NCBI GenBank assembly: GCA_002105175.1
Contig: MCGE01000001.1
Coordinates: 1,488,001 to 1,552,000, forward strand
Origin: Absidia repens
Lineage: Eukaryota; Mucoromycota; Mucoromycetes; Mucorales; Cunninghamellaceae
DNA: 64,000 nt
Reading direction: 5' to 3'
Below, piece after piece: positions 10,813 to 27,344 of this stretch (its first letter is position 1; the number at the start of each line of letters is the position of its first letter). The position numbers and the translations under genes were made by a program. A model generated the notes under the pieces. It ran no database searches, was not told where the DNA came from, and was given only the letters and a program-made list of their open reading frames with translations.

Positions 10813-13800
10813 ATGGCAACTGATGATGTGGCCATTTTGGTCAGCGATCTATTGAGCAAACTCAACACTGCTCCTACTAGCGAAGAAGTCGATCAAGCTG
10901 CTCGTGATCTTGCCAAGGAAGTCCGTAGCCGTGGTATTATCATGTTGAAGCATCACAACATTTTACAAAAACTGGAAGCCAGTGCCAAGAACAAAAAGTC
11001 TGGAATGGAAAGAGAAAGTGGACTTATTGGATTCAATGCTTTGGCTGAAGTTGTCAAGGAACCTGTGGTGCCTGTCTTGTTGAAATACTTGGTCTTATTC
11101 TTGGATCTCTATGCTGATAAGGGTCAAGTTGTGCAAGATGCTGCTGAACAAGCTGCTAGAGCTGTGGTTGATCTTGCTCCTGCTGAATCTGCTCGTTTGG
11201 TGCTTCCATTGTTGTATGAAGGTATGGGTACTGCAATCTCTGCTTCAGGTGAAAAGTCAAATGTGTCCAAAAAATGGCAAACCAAGGTTGGTGCGCTCAA
11301 GTTGCTCAAGCGATTCACTGAACGGGCCTCTGAACAAGTTGGTGAACTCTTGCCTGATATCATTCCTGTGGTGTCCAATTGTTTGTCTGATACGAAGAAT
11401 GAGGTTGCTTCCGAAGCTCAACGAACCATGCGTGCTGTGTGTGCTGTAGGTGGCAACCCTGATATTGAACGTCACATCAAGGATTTGGTGCTTTGTATGG
11501 GTGATCCTACACATGTCCCTGCCACCATTGAAAAATTGGCAAGTACGACTTTTGTCGCCGAAGTCAATGGTCCTACCCTCGCTATCATGGTGCCTTTATT
11601 GACCCGTGCCTTGAACGAACGATCCACCTTGTTGTTGCGTCAAACTGTGATCATTATTGACAATCTGTGTAAGTTGGTGCGTGATCCTCGTACTGCTGCT
11701 CAATTCTTGCCTCAACTTTACCCTGGTGTGGACCGTCAAGCGGAAGGTGCTGCATTCCCGGAAATTCGTGCCTTGGCTGGCAAAGCAAAACAAACTTTGA
11801 TTGATGCTGGTGGTCATTTGGAAAAGGATGAACAGGACAAACAACTCTCTGGTGTTTCTTTGGATGAAACTGTGGATACTGTCAAAGCCCAAGTGAAGAA
11901 GGTGCAATTCTTTTTGGACTCTTTCTACAACCCTGTCTTGAACTTTATTGGTGTCCTTTGTGCTGACTGTATCCGTCAAGAAATGTTTGCCTCTGAAAAA
12001 TGGTCCAAGCTCTTATCTGTTTATTTGAACACTATTTTGGTGACTGAAGATGTGCCTGCCGTTAGTGCCGCTATTTTTGAACAATTGCATAGTCTGTGGA
12101 AGGAACGTAGTGGTGCTACCGACGATGCTGATGCCTTTGATCATCAAGAAGGTGAAGAAATTTGCCGTGTGGACGATTTCTCTTTGGCTTACGGTACCCG
12201 TCTCTTACTGAACCATACAAAGCTCAAGCTGCATCGTGGTCAACGTTATGGTTTGTGTGGTACAAATGGTGCAGGCAAATCAACATTGATGCGTGCTATT
12301 CATCAAGGCAAGGTCGAAGGCTTCCCGTCTCAAGATCAAGTGCGAACGGCCTTTGTGGATTATACAGTGCAAGGTGCTGATACTTCTTTGAATGTGGTGG
12401 ACTATGTTGCTGCTGATCATCACTTGCAAGGTGTGCCTAGGGATGAAATTGAAGAATCTCTTCGATCTGTTGGTTTTGACGATTCTCGTTTGTCTCATGC
12501 TGTCAACACATTCTCGGGTGGTTGGAAAATGAAGGTGGAACTTGCCCGTGCTATGCTTACCAAGGCTGATATCTTATTGCTGGATGAACCTACCAATCAC
12601 TTGGATGTATACAATATCAAATGGTTGGAAGACTACCTCAACAGTCAATCTCAAGTCACTTGTCTCATCGTTTCTCACGACTCTGGATTCTTGGACAATG
12701 TCTGTACTCAAATCTTGCATTATGAAAAGAGGAAGTTGCGCTTATATGCTGGTAATCTCTCCAAGTAAGTGAAAAGAAAGAATGGATTGGATTGTTTGGT
12801 TGTTTTTTATATTAACAAATTTACAATGATTTATAGGTTCGTTGAAGTTTACCCTGCTGCTCGTACTTACTATACCCTCGACGCTTCCACCATTGAATTC
12901 TCTTTCCCCAAGCCCTCAGTTTTGTCTGGTGTTCGAAGCAACACCAAGGCCATTTTGAAAATCACTGATTGTACCTACACATATGATGGTGCTGCTCGTC
13001 CCTCTTTGTTCAATGCTTCTGCATCTTTATCTCTCTCGTCCCGTGTGGCGGTCATTGGGCCTAATGGTGCTGGTAAGAACGACATAGTAGAAAAATAGAT
13101 TTGTGCATATTGGGGGCGGACACAGGATTTTAACGACGGTTTCTCCTTCTTATTTTAGGTAAAACAACCATGATCAAGCTCCTTACCGGTGAATCCATCC
13201 CTCAAACTGGTACTGTCTGGCGTCACCCTGCTTTGCGTATTGGTTATGTTGCACAACACGCCTTCCATCATTTAGAACAACATTTGGAAAAGACTCCCAT
13301 GGATTATTTACAATGGCGTTATTCCACCGGTGAAGACAAGGAAGTTTTGGAAAAGGAAACCCGTCAATGGACCGATGATGAAAAGGCGCAAATGGAAAAG
13401 CATATTGAAATCAATGGTGACAAGCGACAAATCGAAGTAAGTAGAGGAATAAAATAAAAAATGAGGAAACCACTTGTACGATAATCTATGTCTCACACAT
13501 ACTTTCTTTCTTTCTCTTTTACTATTATTAGACTTTGTTGGGTCGTGCCAAGCTCAAGAAGACCTTCCAATATGAAGTCAAATGGAAAAACTTGCTTCAT
13601 AAGCATAACACTTGGCTTTCTCGTGAAAAACTCCTTGAACTTGGGTTCCAAAAGATGGTTCAACAATTTGATGACAAGGAAGCATCTCGTGAAGGTCTTA
13701 TGTACCGTGACTTGACTGTACCTGCCATTCGTCAACATTATATGGGTAAGATAAAAACGAAAAAAAAAATCAAGTAAAGGAACAATCAAAGCGGTGTATT

Positions 13801-14291
13801 GACTGCGACGTTTTCTTTTTTCAACTTTAGATGTCGGTTTGGATCCTGATATCGCACAATACAGCAAACTGGGCGAATTATCTGGTGGGCAAAAGGTCAA
13901 GGTGGTGATTGCAGCTGCTATGTGGAACAACTCTCACATGTTGATATTGGATGAACCTACCAATTTCTTGGATCGTGAATCTTTGGGTGGTCTTGCCAAC
14001 GCTATCAAGAACTGGGAAGGTGCGGTGGTGATGATTTCTCACTCGCAAGAATTTGTCAGTGCGCTTTGTCCTGAAACCTGGAAATTGGAAGCTGGTCAAT
14101 TGGATCGCTCTGGTAAAATTGCCGTGGATGACGAAAAGCAAGTGGATGATGAAAAGGTCAAAGCCAAGCTTAGCAAAAAGAAGAAGAAGACCAGAAATGA
14201 TATCAAGAAACAAGAAGACCGTCGTCGTGCACGTCATCTCAAGTGGATCATCGAAGGTGGTGAAAAGGAACCTGATACGGATAGCGATTAG
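10813..14291 (+). CDS. TEF3: Translation elongation factor 3 (EF-3), ribosome-dependent ABC ATPase
   Basis: Five exons (10813-12764, 12837-13072, 13159-13436, 13532-13745, 13831-14291) encode about 1,046 residues, the usual EF-3 size. EF-3 is a cytosolic ATPase that releases deacylated tRNA from the ribosomal E site during elongation in fungi. The order is HEAT-like repeats (about 1-320), a helical linker, ABC1 and ABC2. ABC1 has Walker A GTNGAGKS (about 483), signature FSGGWKMKVELA (about 567) and Walker B ILLLDEPTNHLD (about 587). ABC2 has Walker A GPNGAGKTT, split by intron 2 (about 725), a chromodomain-like insert, signature LSGGQKVKV (about 910) and LILDEPTNFLD (about 928). The tail is Lys-rich (KKKKK), as expected for ribosome binding. 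All catalytic motifs are intact. Codon use is biased (GGT, GCT, AAG), fitting high expression. Confidence 0.97.
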
Positions 14292-14622
14292 AAACAGTAG
14301 ATAGAATTTTTATGCTCCCCCCCCACCTACTTCCCTTCAATCATTAGTTTATTATTATTATTTTCATTTATATTATTATCATCCCCCAAACATATATAAA
14401 CCTAGTACTGCGTTTTATATTATCTCCCCATCCCTCCTTCCTTTAGACATATCACTTATATTCATTCTATAGAATAAAAACAATTTTTTGAACACATGGC
14501 ACCCATATTATTTTATCCGACATTTGGGTATTCATTTTGCACATGGCCGGCGGATTTTCAAATATTCATTTTCACTGGCAACCAACGCGAAACTTCCTTT
14601 CCCTTCTTTCTTTCTATCCATC
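14292..14622. other. EF-3 3' UTR and acyltransferase promoter
   Basis: A 331-bp tandem spacer. It contains a C8 run (14316-14323), A/T-rich 3' UTR-like sequence and AATAAA near 14473. Confidence 0.5.
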
Positions 14623-16279
14623 ATGGAAAAATATTCTCGTTGGAGGGTAATATTCAATTCGCTTGGTATATATTTACTACACTTTGTACTCACTCTTGTC
14701 TGTATTATAGGATCCCTCTACAGGTATTCAGCCATACCTTCCTCCTGTGGTAAGAAACAGAACACTGAACAACAGCTTGCCCATCGCTAATCGCCCCTTC
14801 CCCCCCCTCTTCGATTTTTTTTTTTTTGTAGCCTCCACGTACGGAAACAAGTTTGCTCTTTTCCTTGTCCAATGTAATCCACTACATCGTAGGTCCTGTC
14901 CAAGGTATTCTGAAGTTTGCGTTGGTGGTGGTTACTGGCCTGCTTTATCTTATTTTGGTGCCGGTATTGGGAACTCTACTGGTAAAACAAAAGAACTTGA
15001 TGATCGATTGCGATTGTTTTATATTCTCTCCCTCTATCTCTTTGTCATCCATGATGATTAACACAAAGCACTCTTTGTTAGATGCCATTAGGTCCTTTGC
15101 AGGGTATATGGAAAAGGACATTCTCTTCAATTTGCCTAAGATTGATCCTTTTCTTTACTGGCTTCTTTTATATCAAGTCTGAACCTGTCTCCATACGAAA
15201 AGGGTAAGTTTGATATGGTGAAACTTATATCTATTGTATGCTAAAGGTCTTTTTCTTCCTGTTTCGATACAGACGTAACAAGGCATCCAAGTCACCTTCC
15301 CTGAACGCAAAATCCGGCGATATCATCGTTACAAACTGGACCTCCTATATTGAAGTCATCTACCTGACTCTTCGGTAAGTAATCAATATGGTGTATGTGT
15401 GTGTGGATGACTGGAGGCATATGCATGGAAGACGAGTGTATATATATAGCAAACTCATAGTATTTGTGGTTTCTTTATAATACTAGATTTAATCCTATAT
15501 TCACTCAAATCATCCCTTCGGTCAACAAGGTACGCAAACTCTCATTATGGCAAGCGATTCGATCTTGTGTACTGACACCTCCACTGACACCGAAAGAAGC
15601 TGGCGTAGATGAAAAGGATTTATACACCCTCAAGGAACTCTCGGCATTGGCCAAGGAAAAGAAATCGGGTCCCGTCGTCGTCTTCCCAGAAGCCACCACA
15701 TCCAATGGCCGCGCTTTGCTCAAATTTAGTGCCCCTCTCTTCAACGAATTCAACCCTACTGATCGTGATGGTCGATTCCATGTCATGACCTTTAAATACG
15801 AATACAGCTATATGCCTCCTACCTACACTGTTGGATATCAGTTTTTCCACTTTCTATCGTTGTGCTCTCAGGTAAGTCGGTTGATTGACCATACTATACG
15901 GGAAATGAAAACTCCCAATGGATGTACTTGAATATATATATATATATATATACATATACATATCAATATCATAATACTTACCAACAAAACCCTTATCTTT
16001 TTTCTTTTATAGTTTTCCAACACATTACGGGTCAGGTTTTTATTGGATGAGGAAGCGCCGTGTTCAACGGATCGATCTGTCAACACTGCGGATTTGGCTG
16101 CTCTTGCTGGATCGGAGGACCTTGTAGGAGATCAATTTTTGTTGGCGCTTGGGAACTTGGGCCGTCTTCGAAAAACCAATCTTGATTTGAATGACAAGCG
16201 TGACTTTTTGGAATACTATTACCTACGTAACAAGAAGGTGCAAACCACCCATACCTCAGGGATCAAAAAACGAAAATAG
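14623..16279 (+). CDS. LPLAT-family lysophospholipid acyltransferase (Vps66/Loa1-like)
   Basis: Seven exons (14623-14646, 14711-14749, 14832-14981, 15082-15203, 15273-15374, 15487-15871, 16013-16279) join in frame to about 362 residues. Hydrophobic segments in exons 3 and 4 (LKFALVVVTGLLYLILVPVL and LILFFTGFFYI) predict membrane anchoring, likely ER or lipid droplet. The acyltransferase block I region reads VTNWTSYIEV, where the NHxxxxD motif usually sits. The substrate-binding block III reads VVFPEATTSNGRALLKF and is well preserved. By family it would transfer an acyl chain from acyl-CoA to a lysophospholipid or lysophosphatidic acid. The first exon is only 24 nt, so the start (MEKYSRWRDPS) is less certain than the body. 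The C-terminus is basic (KKRK). Confidence 0.8.
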
Positions 16280-16914
16280 TAGTTAGTTTAGTATATATAG
16301 AGTTCTTCATTACTCTTTTTTTTTATATTGTATATTCAAATAAACATACTTTTAGTTTATACCGTTTTCATTTGATTGTACGTATGGCTTGGTCTACCTG
16401 TGTCCATTATATGTCCTGCTTTTTATCTGATGAAATCACGGGTTCTGATGTTTTCATGAAAATCCCTTTTTTTTTTTTTTTTTTGAACACATATCATGGT
16501 AGAGGGAAGGATTTTTAGTTAGACTATCACATCCAAGATTTTATACTAGTGGTCTACGTGCTCCGTTAATGGTATGTGGTCTAAAAACCTGTTTTATTAG
16601 GCCAACGCCCACTTTTTCCACCAACTCACCCCGTCTTTGAAGCTTTTATATTTTCAACTCTAGACTCCCAATTAAAGCTTATTTGAAGCTAGTAGTTGTC
16701 TATTTATTTGTTTTAGTCAGTTGGAATTATAGAACTTACCCAAAACTCACTTCCCTGTTAACTGCTTCTGTCATCGGAGCTGCAACCACAGTGGAGAATT
16801 CAGGGCCGTCACAAAGCTGCACGAAAAAATTCAATCGCGAACACGCGAGGAACTTTTTTTTTTTTTGTTTCTTACTCGTTTTTCAGAAAGAAAAAAAAAC
16901 ATATACTTTACATT
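16280..16914. other. Intergenic, MCM5 promoter region
   Basis: This has a T-run near 16468-16484 and 16855-16866. No ORF of substance is present. A candidate MluI-box-like ACACGCGA lies near 16841, which could act in G1/S control of an MCM gene, but this rests on one short match. Confidence 0.35.
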
Positions 16915-20364
<3,450 letters not shown>

Positions 20365-21398
20365 TTTTAGATGCTCTTTTTCCTCACCTCCCTTTTAGTT
20401 AGTATTATGCTCTACACTTTTCCTTATCATTTTTTTTTATCATCATTGCTTTGCTTCCCTCATTAGTACCTCTAGTATCACTTTTTTTTTCAATCTAATA
20501 AAAATGTACATATCTTTTATTCAAAATTTATACATTAGTGGTACAGGTGATGATGATAACGATGGTCACATTATATGTAGAATATATTGGTTGATTGATT
20601 GATTTGAAACAAAATGCATGTACTTATTGTTTTTCACCATGACGATCTTTCCAGAGCCTTTTTTTTTTCAAAAACAAAAAGCTCTGTAGGACACATTTCT
20701 TCCTTAATATTGGTCAGGTTGCATTTATATAATTTGATGATAGGGTACTTTTTCATGTAATGTATATGTCTTATTACTAGTGCAACCATTTTTAATTAAA
20801 TACAAAGGGGCCGGATGATCCCACTAATCATAGTTTATTTCAGTCAGTTTTCAAGCGGAGTACATATGTCAATGACAAAAAAGATCAGCTGTGCGATCCA
20901 GGTAAAAAAAAAAAATCGCCTTATTTTTCACACACCACATAGATCTCCGTCCCGCCATTTATCCTACATTGCATATCTCCTCTCACCATCCATTCCGTAC
21001 ACACGCACATAATCTATCGACAGACATACATTATACATAACAAAGCATATAGAAGGAATCAGTTTTTTTTATTTGAATGAAGATTAATAATAATAATAAA
21101 AAGGATTGCTAATAAAGAAAGGGGAAGAAAAAATATCATCACAATTAAAGAAGTATAAAAAATATATAAAAGGACATTTTTGAATTAAAAAACTAAATTT
21201 GTATAGAGTACGATGAAGGGTGAAGGGGGGTAAAAAAAAAAAGTAAAGAGTAATATGTAAGAATAATAATAATAATAGTAGTAATAATAATATAGTAGGC
21301 AAACAAATCAGACACGCACACACGCACACAATGGGAGGGGGAAGTTGCAAATAAAAAATAAAGAACTAGTGATCAAAGGACAATGGAGAGGTATTCAC
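20365..21398. other. Convergent intergenic region
   Basis: This is the 3' flank of MCM5 (+) and of the acidic protein gene (-). AATAAA-type signals are present (AATAAAAATG near 20499 for MCM5). Short trinucleotide runs (TAA) occur near 21088 and 21262. No RNA gene or ORF is supported. Confidence 0.5.
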
Positions 21399-23126
21399 TT
21401 AAGCAGTGGCTTGCACAGTAGGAGCAGCAACAACAGGGGTTTCGACCTTGGGTTCTTCTTGTTCCTTGGGAGCAGCTTCTTCTTCCTTGGGAGCAGCGGC
21501 AGTTTCTTCTTCCTTGGGAGCAGCAGTAGTTTCTTCTTCCTTGGGAGCAGCGGCAGTTTCTTCTTCCTTGACAGCAGCAGTCTTTTCCTTCTTTTCCTTC
21601 TTATCTTTCTTAGGGAAACCACGGAGCATTTGAGTTAATCGACGGCCCAAAGGAGAGCCAGTTCGGGCAGGCTTTTCTTGAGTGGCGGTAGATTCTTCCT
21701 TGGGGGCTTCAGCAGGAGCAGCGGCAACAGCAGCTTCTTCTTCTTGGGTGTCTTCCTTGGGAGCTGATTCTATATCAAATAAGAAAAAAACAAAGAGATG
21801 GAATGAGTTATCCGATAGGGAATGATTTCATCGGTACACAGAAACACCCAGTGCACACACAAACACAATAATGTGAATGAGGATACAGGTGACACATTGT
21901 ACCCGTCGGTCTAACGCCATTGATATTCTTTTTTCCAGTGACTTACCTTCAGTGGCAGCAACTTCAGCAACCGCAGGTTCAGCAGCAGGAGCAGCATCTT
22001 CAGTAGTGATAGGTTCAGTAGCAGCAGGTTCAGGGATGACAGGGGCGGCATCAGAGGTGGTAGTGGTGGCAGGTTCTTCTTTGGTAGCCTTTTCCTTCTT
22101 ACCAAACCATTTGTTGACAAGAGAATGACGCTTGATTTGATCCACAACGTTGGTTTCCTTGGTCTTGGTGGTAGCATCCTTGGGTGGCACAGCAGGAGCC
22201 GAGGCATCGGCAGCAGCGGATGCTTCAGGAGTAGTTTGTTCTTCAGGAGCCTGTTCTTCAGTAGTGGCAGCAGCAGTTTCAGCAGCAGGAGTTTCTTCTT
22301 TAGGAGCAGCTTCTAAATATATATATATATATATAAAAAGTGAGTCAACATGTATACAATACATGTTTTTATTTCGGGGAGTTCTTTTTTTTTTTTTTTT
22401 TTACCTTCAGCAACGTCATCAGTCTTGATTTCCTTTTCCTTGTCTTCCTTGGTAGGAGTAGAAACCTGAAAAAAAAAACGGAAGGTGTGAGTGCTAAAGT
22501 GATTTAATGTTCCACATTAAATTAAACCGAAGATTCAAACTTACCTTTTTGAAGAAGCCATTCAAGAAGTTGGATTTGCGCTTTTCTTGCTTATCTTCAG
22601 AGGTAGAGGCAGTAGGTTCCGCAGCAGTTTCAGTGGTAGTAGGTTCAGCTTCAGTAGCGGCAGGAGTTTCTTGTTCTTCCTTAGTTTGGGTGGTTTCTTC
22701 TTCAGTGGTGGCAGCAGTAGGTTCTTCAGGTAAGGCCTTGGATTCAGCGCCAGCGGCAACGGGGGAAGTAGGTTTCTTTTCATCCTTTTCAGGCACAAGA
22801 GACTTTTTAGCCTTGCTCAAGAAGAGAGATAAACGCTTGGTACCAGATCGGGAAGGAGTAGGTGTGGGCTTGGTTTCATCCTTTTTGTCATCTTGATTGG
22901 ATTGATCTTCTTCGGTAGCGGGGTTGGCTTCAGCAGCAGTGGCAGCAGCTTCTTCGGTTTCCTTGGGTTGTTCAGCGGATGCTTCAGCAGGAGCAGATGA
23001 AGCTTCATCATCCTTCTTGACTTGTTCAACAGGAGCTGTGGTGGTTGATTCAGCTTCTGTGGTGGTGTTAGTGGTGGTGGCGGGATCGACAACAGGTGAT
23101 TCGGTTTTAGTGTTTTCAGCTGACAT
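21399..23126 (-). CDS. Acidic low-complexity protein with four spaced basic phospho-site-like boxes
   Basis: Four exons (23126-22545, 22465-22405, 22312-21947, 21769-21399) give about 459 residues. I chose MSAENTKTES as start because the open frame upstream is low-complexity and lies in the leader. Most of the protein is Ala/Glu/Thr/Pro/Lys-rich and surely disordered, with repeats of the type AAPKEEET. Four short basic, partly amphipathic boxes stand out: KRLSLFLSKAKKSL, KRKSNFLNGFFKKV, KRHSLVNKWFGKKEK and RRLTQMLRGFPKKDKK. Each has a basic-basic-x-Ser/Thr core, as in protein kinase A sites, followed by hydrophobic residues and a Lys pair. Exons 1 and 4 carry whole boxes, so the domain-like unit follows gene structure. 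I do not recognise the family. Membrane or partner docking controlled by phosphorylation is inference. Confidence 0.75.
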
Positions 23127-25294
23127 GATGAATGAATATAAAGTTATTAGACGTAGTAAAAGAAGAAAGAAAAAATGTGAGAATGCAAAGTAATAATAAT
23201 AATAAAAAGGAGAGGAAAGAAAAAAGAAAAAGAAAGGAGTCAAAAAAGAAAAAGGCTTTTTATATTTTTTTTTGGTTCAACTAGTCTATAGTGTGCCTTG
23301 TGACTCTGGATCGATTTTTTTTTTTTTGTGTACCAAAGAATAAAAAAGAATAAAATAAAATAGGATTGAATGCCCGGCAGTATAGTAAAATAAGATACGT
23401 TTTATTGGCAAATCATGCAAAAAGATAATTATAGGTTATGATCCATCTTTTTTGATACACCTTGTTTTTGTGGATGGAATAAGGAAGAAAATACACGTTG
23501 ACATTGCTTGATATATAGAAACTTTTCTCCCATTACTCCCTATAGTTTGGATAAACATGGTACAAAGGTAAAAGTCATTGCCCCCTTCCTGTAACAGAAT
23601 AAAAAAAAGGTTCGCACTTTTTTTGAAAATCCGATATCCGCTGACACTTCTCTGGCATGAAAAAAAATCACATCTTTTTGTTTTTGATAGATAAGCTTTT
23701 GTTAATAAAATTGTCGAGGTAAAATGCCATTATGGGCCAATGGTGTTGATTTAATATATAATTACAAACGACCCTTTGCTTTTTTTGATTTCCTCGCCTT
23801 TTTTTTTTATTTGGGAAATGAATTAACCTAGCTTACACGTGATTTATGCCCGTAATGTTGCTGTGCTACCTATCAAAAAAAAGTTCATTTGTGATTTCAT
23901 TTTATACCAATGGATATAAATATAGCCAGTCACCGATTTTATTTTTATTTCTTTCAACTTCTTCACGGTTGTACGTGTTAAACCCAGTCTTTTCTTGTTC
24001 TTTTTCTTTCTAATTATCGCTCACTTCTTGGCATCACAATGATGTTATATTTATCAATTCAAATATGAAATATATTGTACAACTAATAATAATAACTTGT
24101 TAAATCAATCATCTCGATCGATGGTTAAGGTGTATACTCCGAATTTTATAAATTTGACAGATCAGCCAAAAAGAACGGTCTTTTCTTGGGTATATAGCGG
24201 CGATTGAACGCCAGGTCGATCCTTATTTCTCTTAAAAACTGCGCCGGGTTCAGCAAATCAAAGCTAAAAGATCTAGACTATACCTTTCGATCTATCTATT
24301 TTATCGCGATGTATTTATAAAAATAAAAATAAAACCCGGATCACTATTAAAATATATGATATGGTTCTGTCTCTGGTCTTGTTTTTTTTTTTGAGTATCC
24401 TCAATACTGCAGTCAGGAGTTTTTCGAGTTACATATTAATGTATGTTTTTAAAGGCCGCTTATTGTCAACTATTATAAAAAAATAGAATGCTCGGGATCA
24501 TGTTCTGTTTTACCTGGATCATAAAATGCCACGATGTGTCTATGTTTATACAGCCTTTGTTGTCAAAGCGGTTCGGTCGGCGTTTAAATACCAAATGAAT
24601 AGATGTCAGGTTTATAGTAACTAATGAATATAAATAAAATATAAAAAATAGAATGGAAGACGCCAATACTTTTCCATGCAAACATCATGTGCTTTTTTGG
24701 GCGTGTCCGCATAAGATGGGATGCATGAATCATAGGTCACATGGTGAGGTAAGTAAATCAAAGACTTGTGGAACATGCAATGACAAAAAAAAAACCTGTA
24801 TATGAATCAGGCATGATACACGATATAAATGTATACAAGCGGTGGAGAAGATAATTTGTAATTAATATATCCCACACATACATAAATATTAACAAAAAAA
24901 AAAATAAAAAAGGGAAAAAAAATTTATAGGCGCTCAGGAACACACATACTCTATAGGCACACACACAGTTGTTTCAATTCAACAAGTTTTTTTTTTATTG
25001 AGGGACATCCAATGAATACAAATAAATATGGTAGAGTAAAAAAAAAAACTAAGAGATAGGGAATTATACTAAAGGAGTGACGAAGTGGGTGAATCCGATA
25101 TAATATTAGAAAAAAAGGTTTCTTTCGATATCAAGAGAAATCATGCGTTTTACATAAAAAAGGATAAAAAAAAGTGGGGAGAAAAGAAAGGGAAGACAAG
25201 GAACATAAAAAAGGGGAGAGGGAGGGGAGTGGAGGGGGGTATAGAATCATGGGTGACAAAGGCAAGACTAGGTAAGTGGGTCCAGCTTGGCATA
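23127..25294. other. Long intergenic region, no gene recognised
   Basis: Upstream of the acidic-protein gene lies A/T-rich sequence, with a TATA-like TATAAAAAGCC on the minus strand near 23254-23264. From 23.9 to 24.7 kb I looked for a tRNA or snRNA and found no matching box A/box B or fold. The 25.08-25.29 kb part is purine-rich. Confidence 0.45.
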
Positions 25295-27344
25295 TCAGTA
25301 AGGCAACGTCCCGTAATTTCCACTAAAGAAGAAAAGAAAAAAAAAAAGAGTCAAATCAGTCATCGCTCTCCTTTTTTTGGACCTTGCTCCTCCTTTCTCA
25401 CCTTCGTTCCCGTTTAATCATTGCCAATTCATGTCGTAAACTATTCACTTCATTTTCCTTTTCAAAATCACGACGTTTCAAAGCAGAGATGTATTCCACA
25501 GCTAAAAGAAAATAAATAGAGTCAGTGAATCAGTCAGTTGCATCTTTTTCAATTCAATTCTATACCTTTTGATAATATTTCCCATTTGGATGTTTTCATG
25601 TTTTTTTCCACTGGAAGCGAGTCACGCAGTTCATCAAACAATTCCTTCATTTCCTTTCGTCGTTTACGTTCGGCAAGTTTGTGACTGACTCGTAATTCAG
25701 GGCTTCTTGAATAAGGTGTTTCGGATTTCCTAGCCTTGTCTTGATCATCATCATCATCTGCTGACGTTGTTGCAGTTGTCGTGGTAGGAGCGGTGTTGGG
25801 GTTGGAGGTAGCGCTGGTGTCACGATAATGAGAATCATTTCCCAAGTTTGAAGAGGCAAGCTTTTGATGGTGGTGATGAAGAGGAGAGGGATGATGATGA
25901 GGAGGAGTGGGAGCATGTGGATGATGAAGGATGCCCGATGATGCTGGAGCTCGTCCCATTGTCACCACAGGCATGGATGCACGGCGTGCCAAAGAAGGAG
26001 TATCTTCGTCATTTAAAATCGACCGCCGACGGGAGTAGCCACTTGCATAAGGATGGCCATGATGGAGTCGTTGCTGCTGTTGCTGTTGTTGTTGCTGCTG
26101 ATATGGGGAAGATGTTGTATAATGATTGGCTTGATGATCGCTTGCCCCGTGACGCATACCATGAGTGCGAAGATGTTTCAGTGTTCCGAGATCACTGCTG
26201 CCATTAGCACCACCGCCTCCTCCTTCACCGCCGGCATGACCATCGATAGCAGTGGGTGGTATCGTTTCAGGTGGACTTGATGGTGCAGAATAAGCGCCAT
26301 TGGGTGATTCGTGAATAGTTGCGGGGAACCTGAATGCTATAAACAGTGACAATGATGAGTAAACAATATACAAAAACAATAGAATCTACAAAACTTACGT
26401 CGTTGCTTGGAAGGAAGACGGCTTGATGAAGAATACGTTGGCTCAGCAGTAGCAATAGAATGGCGACGATAAAATGGATCATATGAAGGAGGTGGGCCTT
26501 GGTTTGAATGGTAATCGGAATCCAAAGATCGCTGTTGATGATATTGCTGTTGTTGTTGTTTGAAAGGGGAGGGGGAAGGGGATCGAGAGGAATGATAATC
26601 ATATTCGGTAGCCACCGACTCGCGCCGACTTGCACTTGCCGAGGCAGTGGGGAGGGGTAAACTGTTGAGTTCAGTAATAGAAGGGCGTCGATAATCATTC
26701 TGTTGATTGTTGGTAACCATGGATCCTCTTCGAGACATGGAAGAAGTCAAACTGTTGGCATCATAATGGCTAGGTTCTAAAGGGGATAAATTGTTGCTTG
26801 CGACCGGACCATTGGCTGGAGACATCGAATGTGTATGATTGTTACTGTTGCTACTAGAGCGTCCCATGGAAGCACCACCACCACCAACAGCGGAAGGCTG
26901 GGAAGTCATAGACATATCAGACATACGATGTCGAAGGTATTCTTCAGAAGCAGGAGGGCCATGATGAGAAGTAGTAGGAGTGGTATTAGTAGTTGCAGTT
27001 GCTGTGGTATGAGAATGAGAGTGGGGAATAGGTGAATAAGGTTGCATATTATTGATAGATGGTAATTGTGGTTTGTCAGTTGCTATGTAAACAAAAGCTT
27101 ATTAGTTCACATCATCTATTGCAAAAGGTTAAAGCCATCCGTTCTTACCACAGGTTGACAAGGGTGGGATATCTTCAGTTTCGTAAGGTTCGTCAATCAT
27201 CATACTGTCCACAGGAGATTCTTGCCTTTGTTGTTGCTGTTGCTGCTGTTGTTGTTGTTGCTGTTGAGGAGATGAAAATAATAAATCCCGTGGAGAGGGT
27301 AAAGGGTATGTGGCTTCTTCAGTAGGTGGTAATAATGTATCCAT
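25295..27344 (-). CDS. bHLH transcription factor with polyQ tracts
   Basis: Exons 27344-27149, 27082-26399, 26336-25566, 25501-25402 and a likely tiny last exon 25322-25295 give about 592 residues. If the last intron is retained, a stop at 25398-25400 gives 584. The ATG at 27344 starts [18 protein letters not shown]. The N-terminal 490 residues are disordered: polyQ near 30 and again in exon 3, His/Ser/Pro-rich segments, and many RR-x-S motifs (YRRPSI, SRRGSM, SRRRSI) that could be kinase sites. The bHLH domain is C-terminal: basic region [13 protein letters not shown], helix 1 [12 protein letters not shown], loop with KTSKWEIL, helix 2 [13 protein letters not shown], then a short heptad-like extension. 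The H-E-R pattern predicts binding to CACGTG-type E-boxes. Target genes are unknown. Confidence 0.85.

Noticed and set aside
24100..24350. Possible tRNA or snRNA in the 24.1-24.35 kb stretch
   Set aside because: No box A/box B pair, no cloverleaf and no snRNA hallmark could be found.
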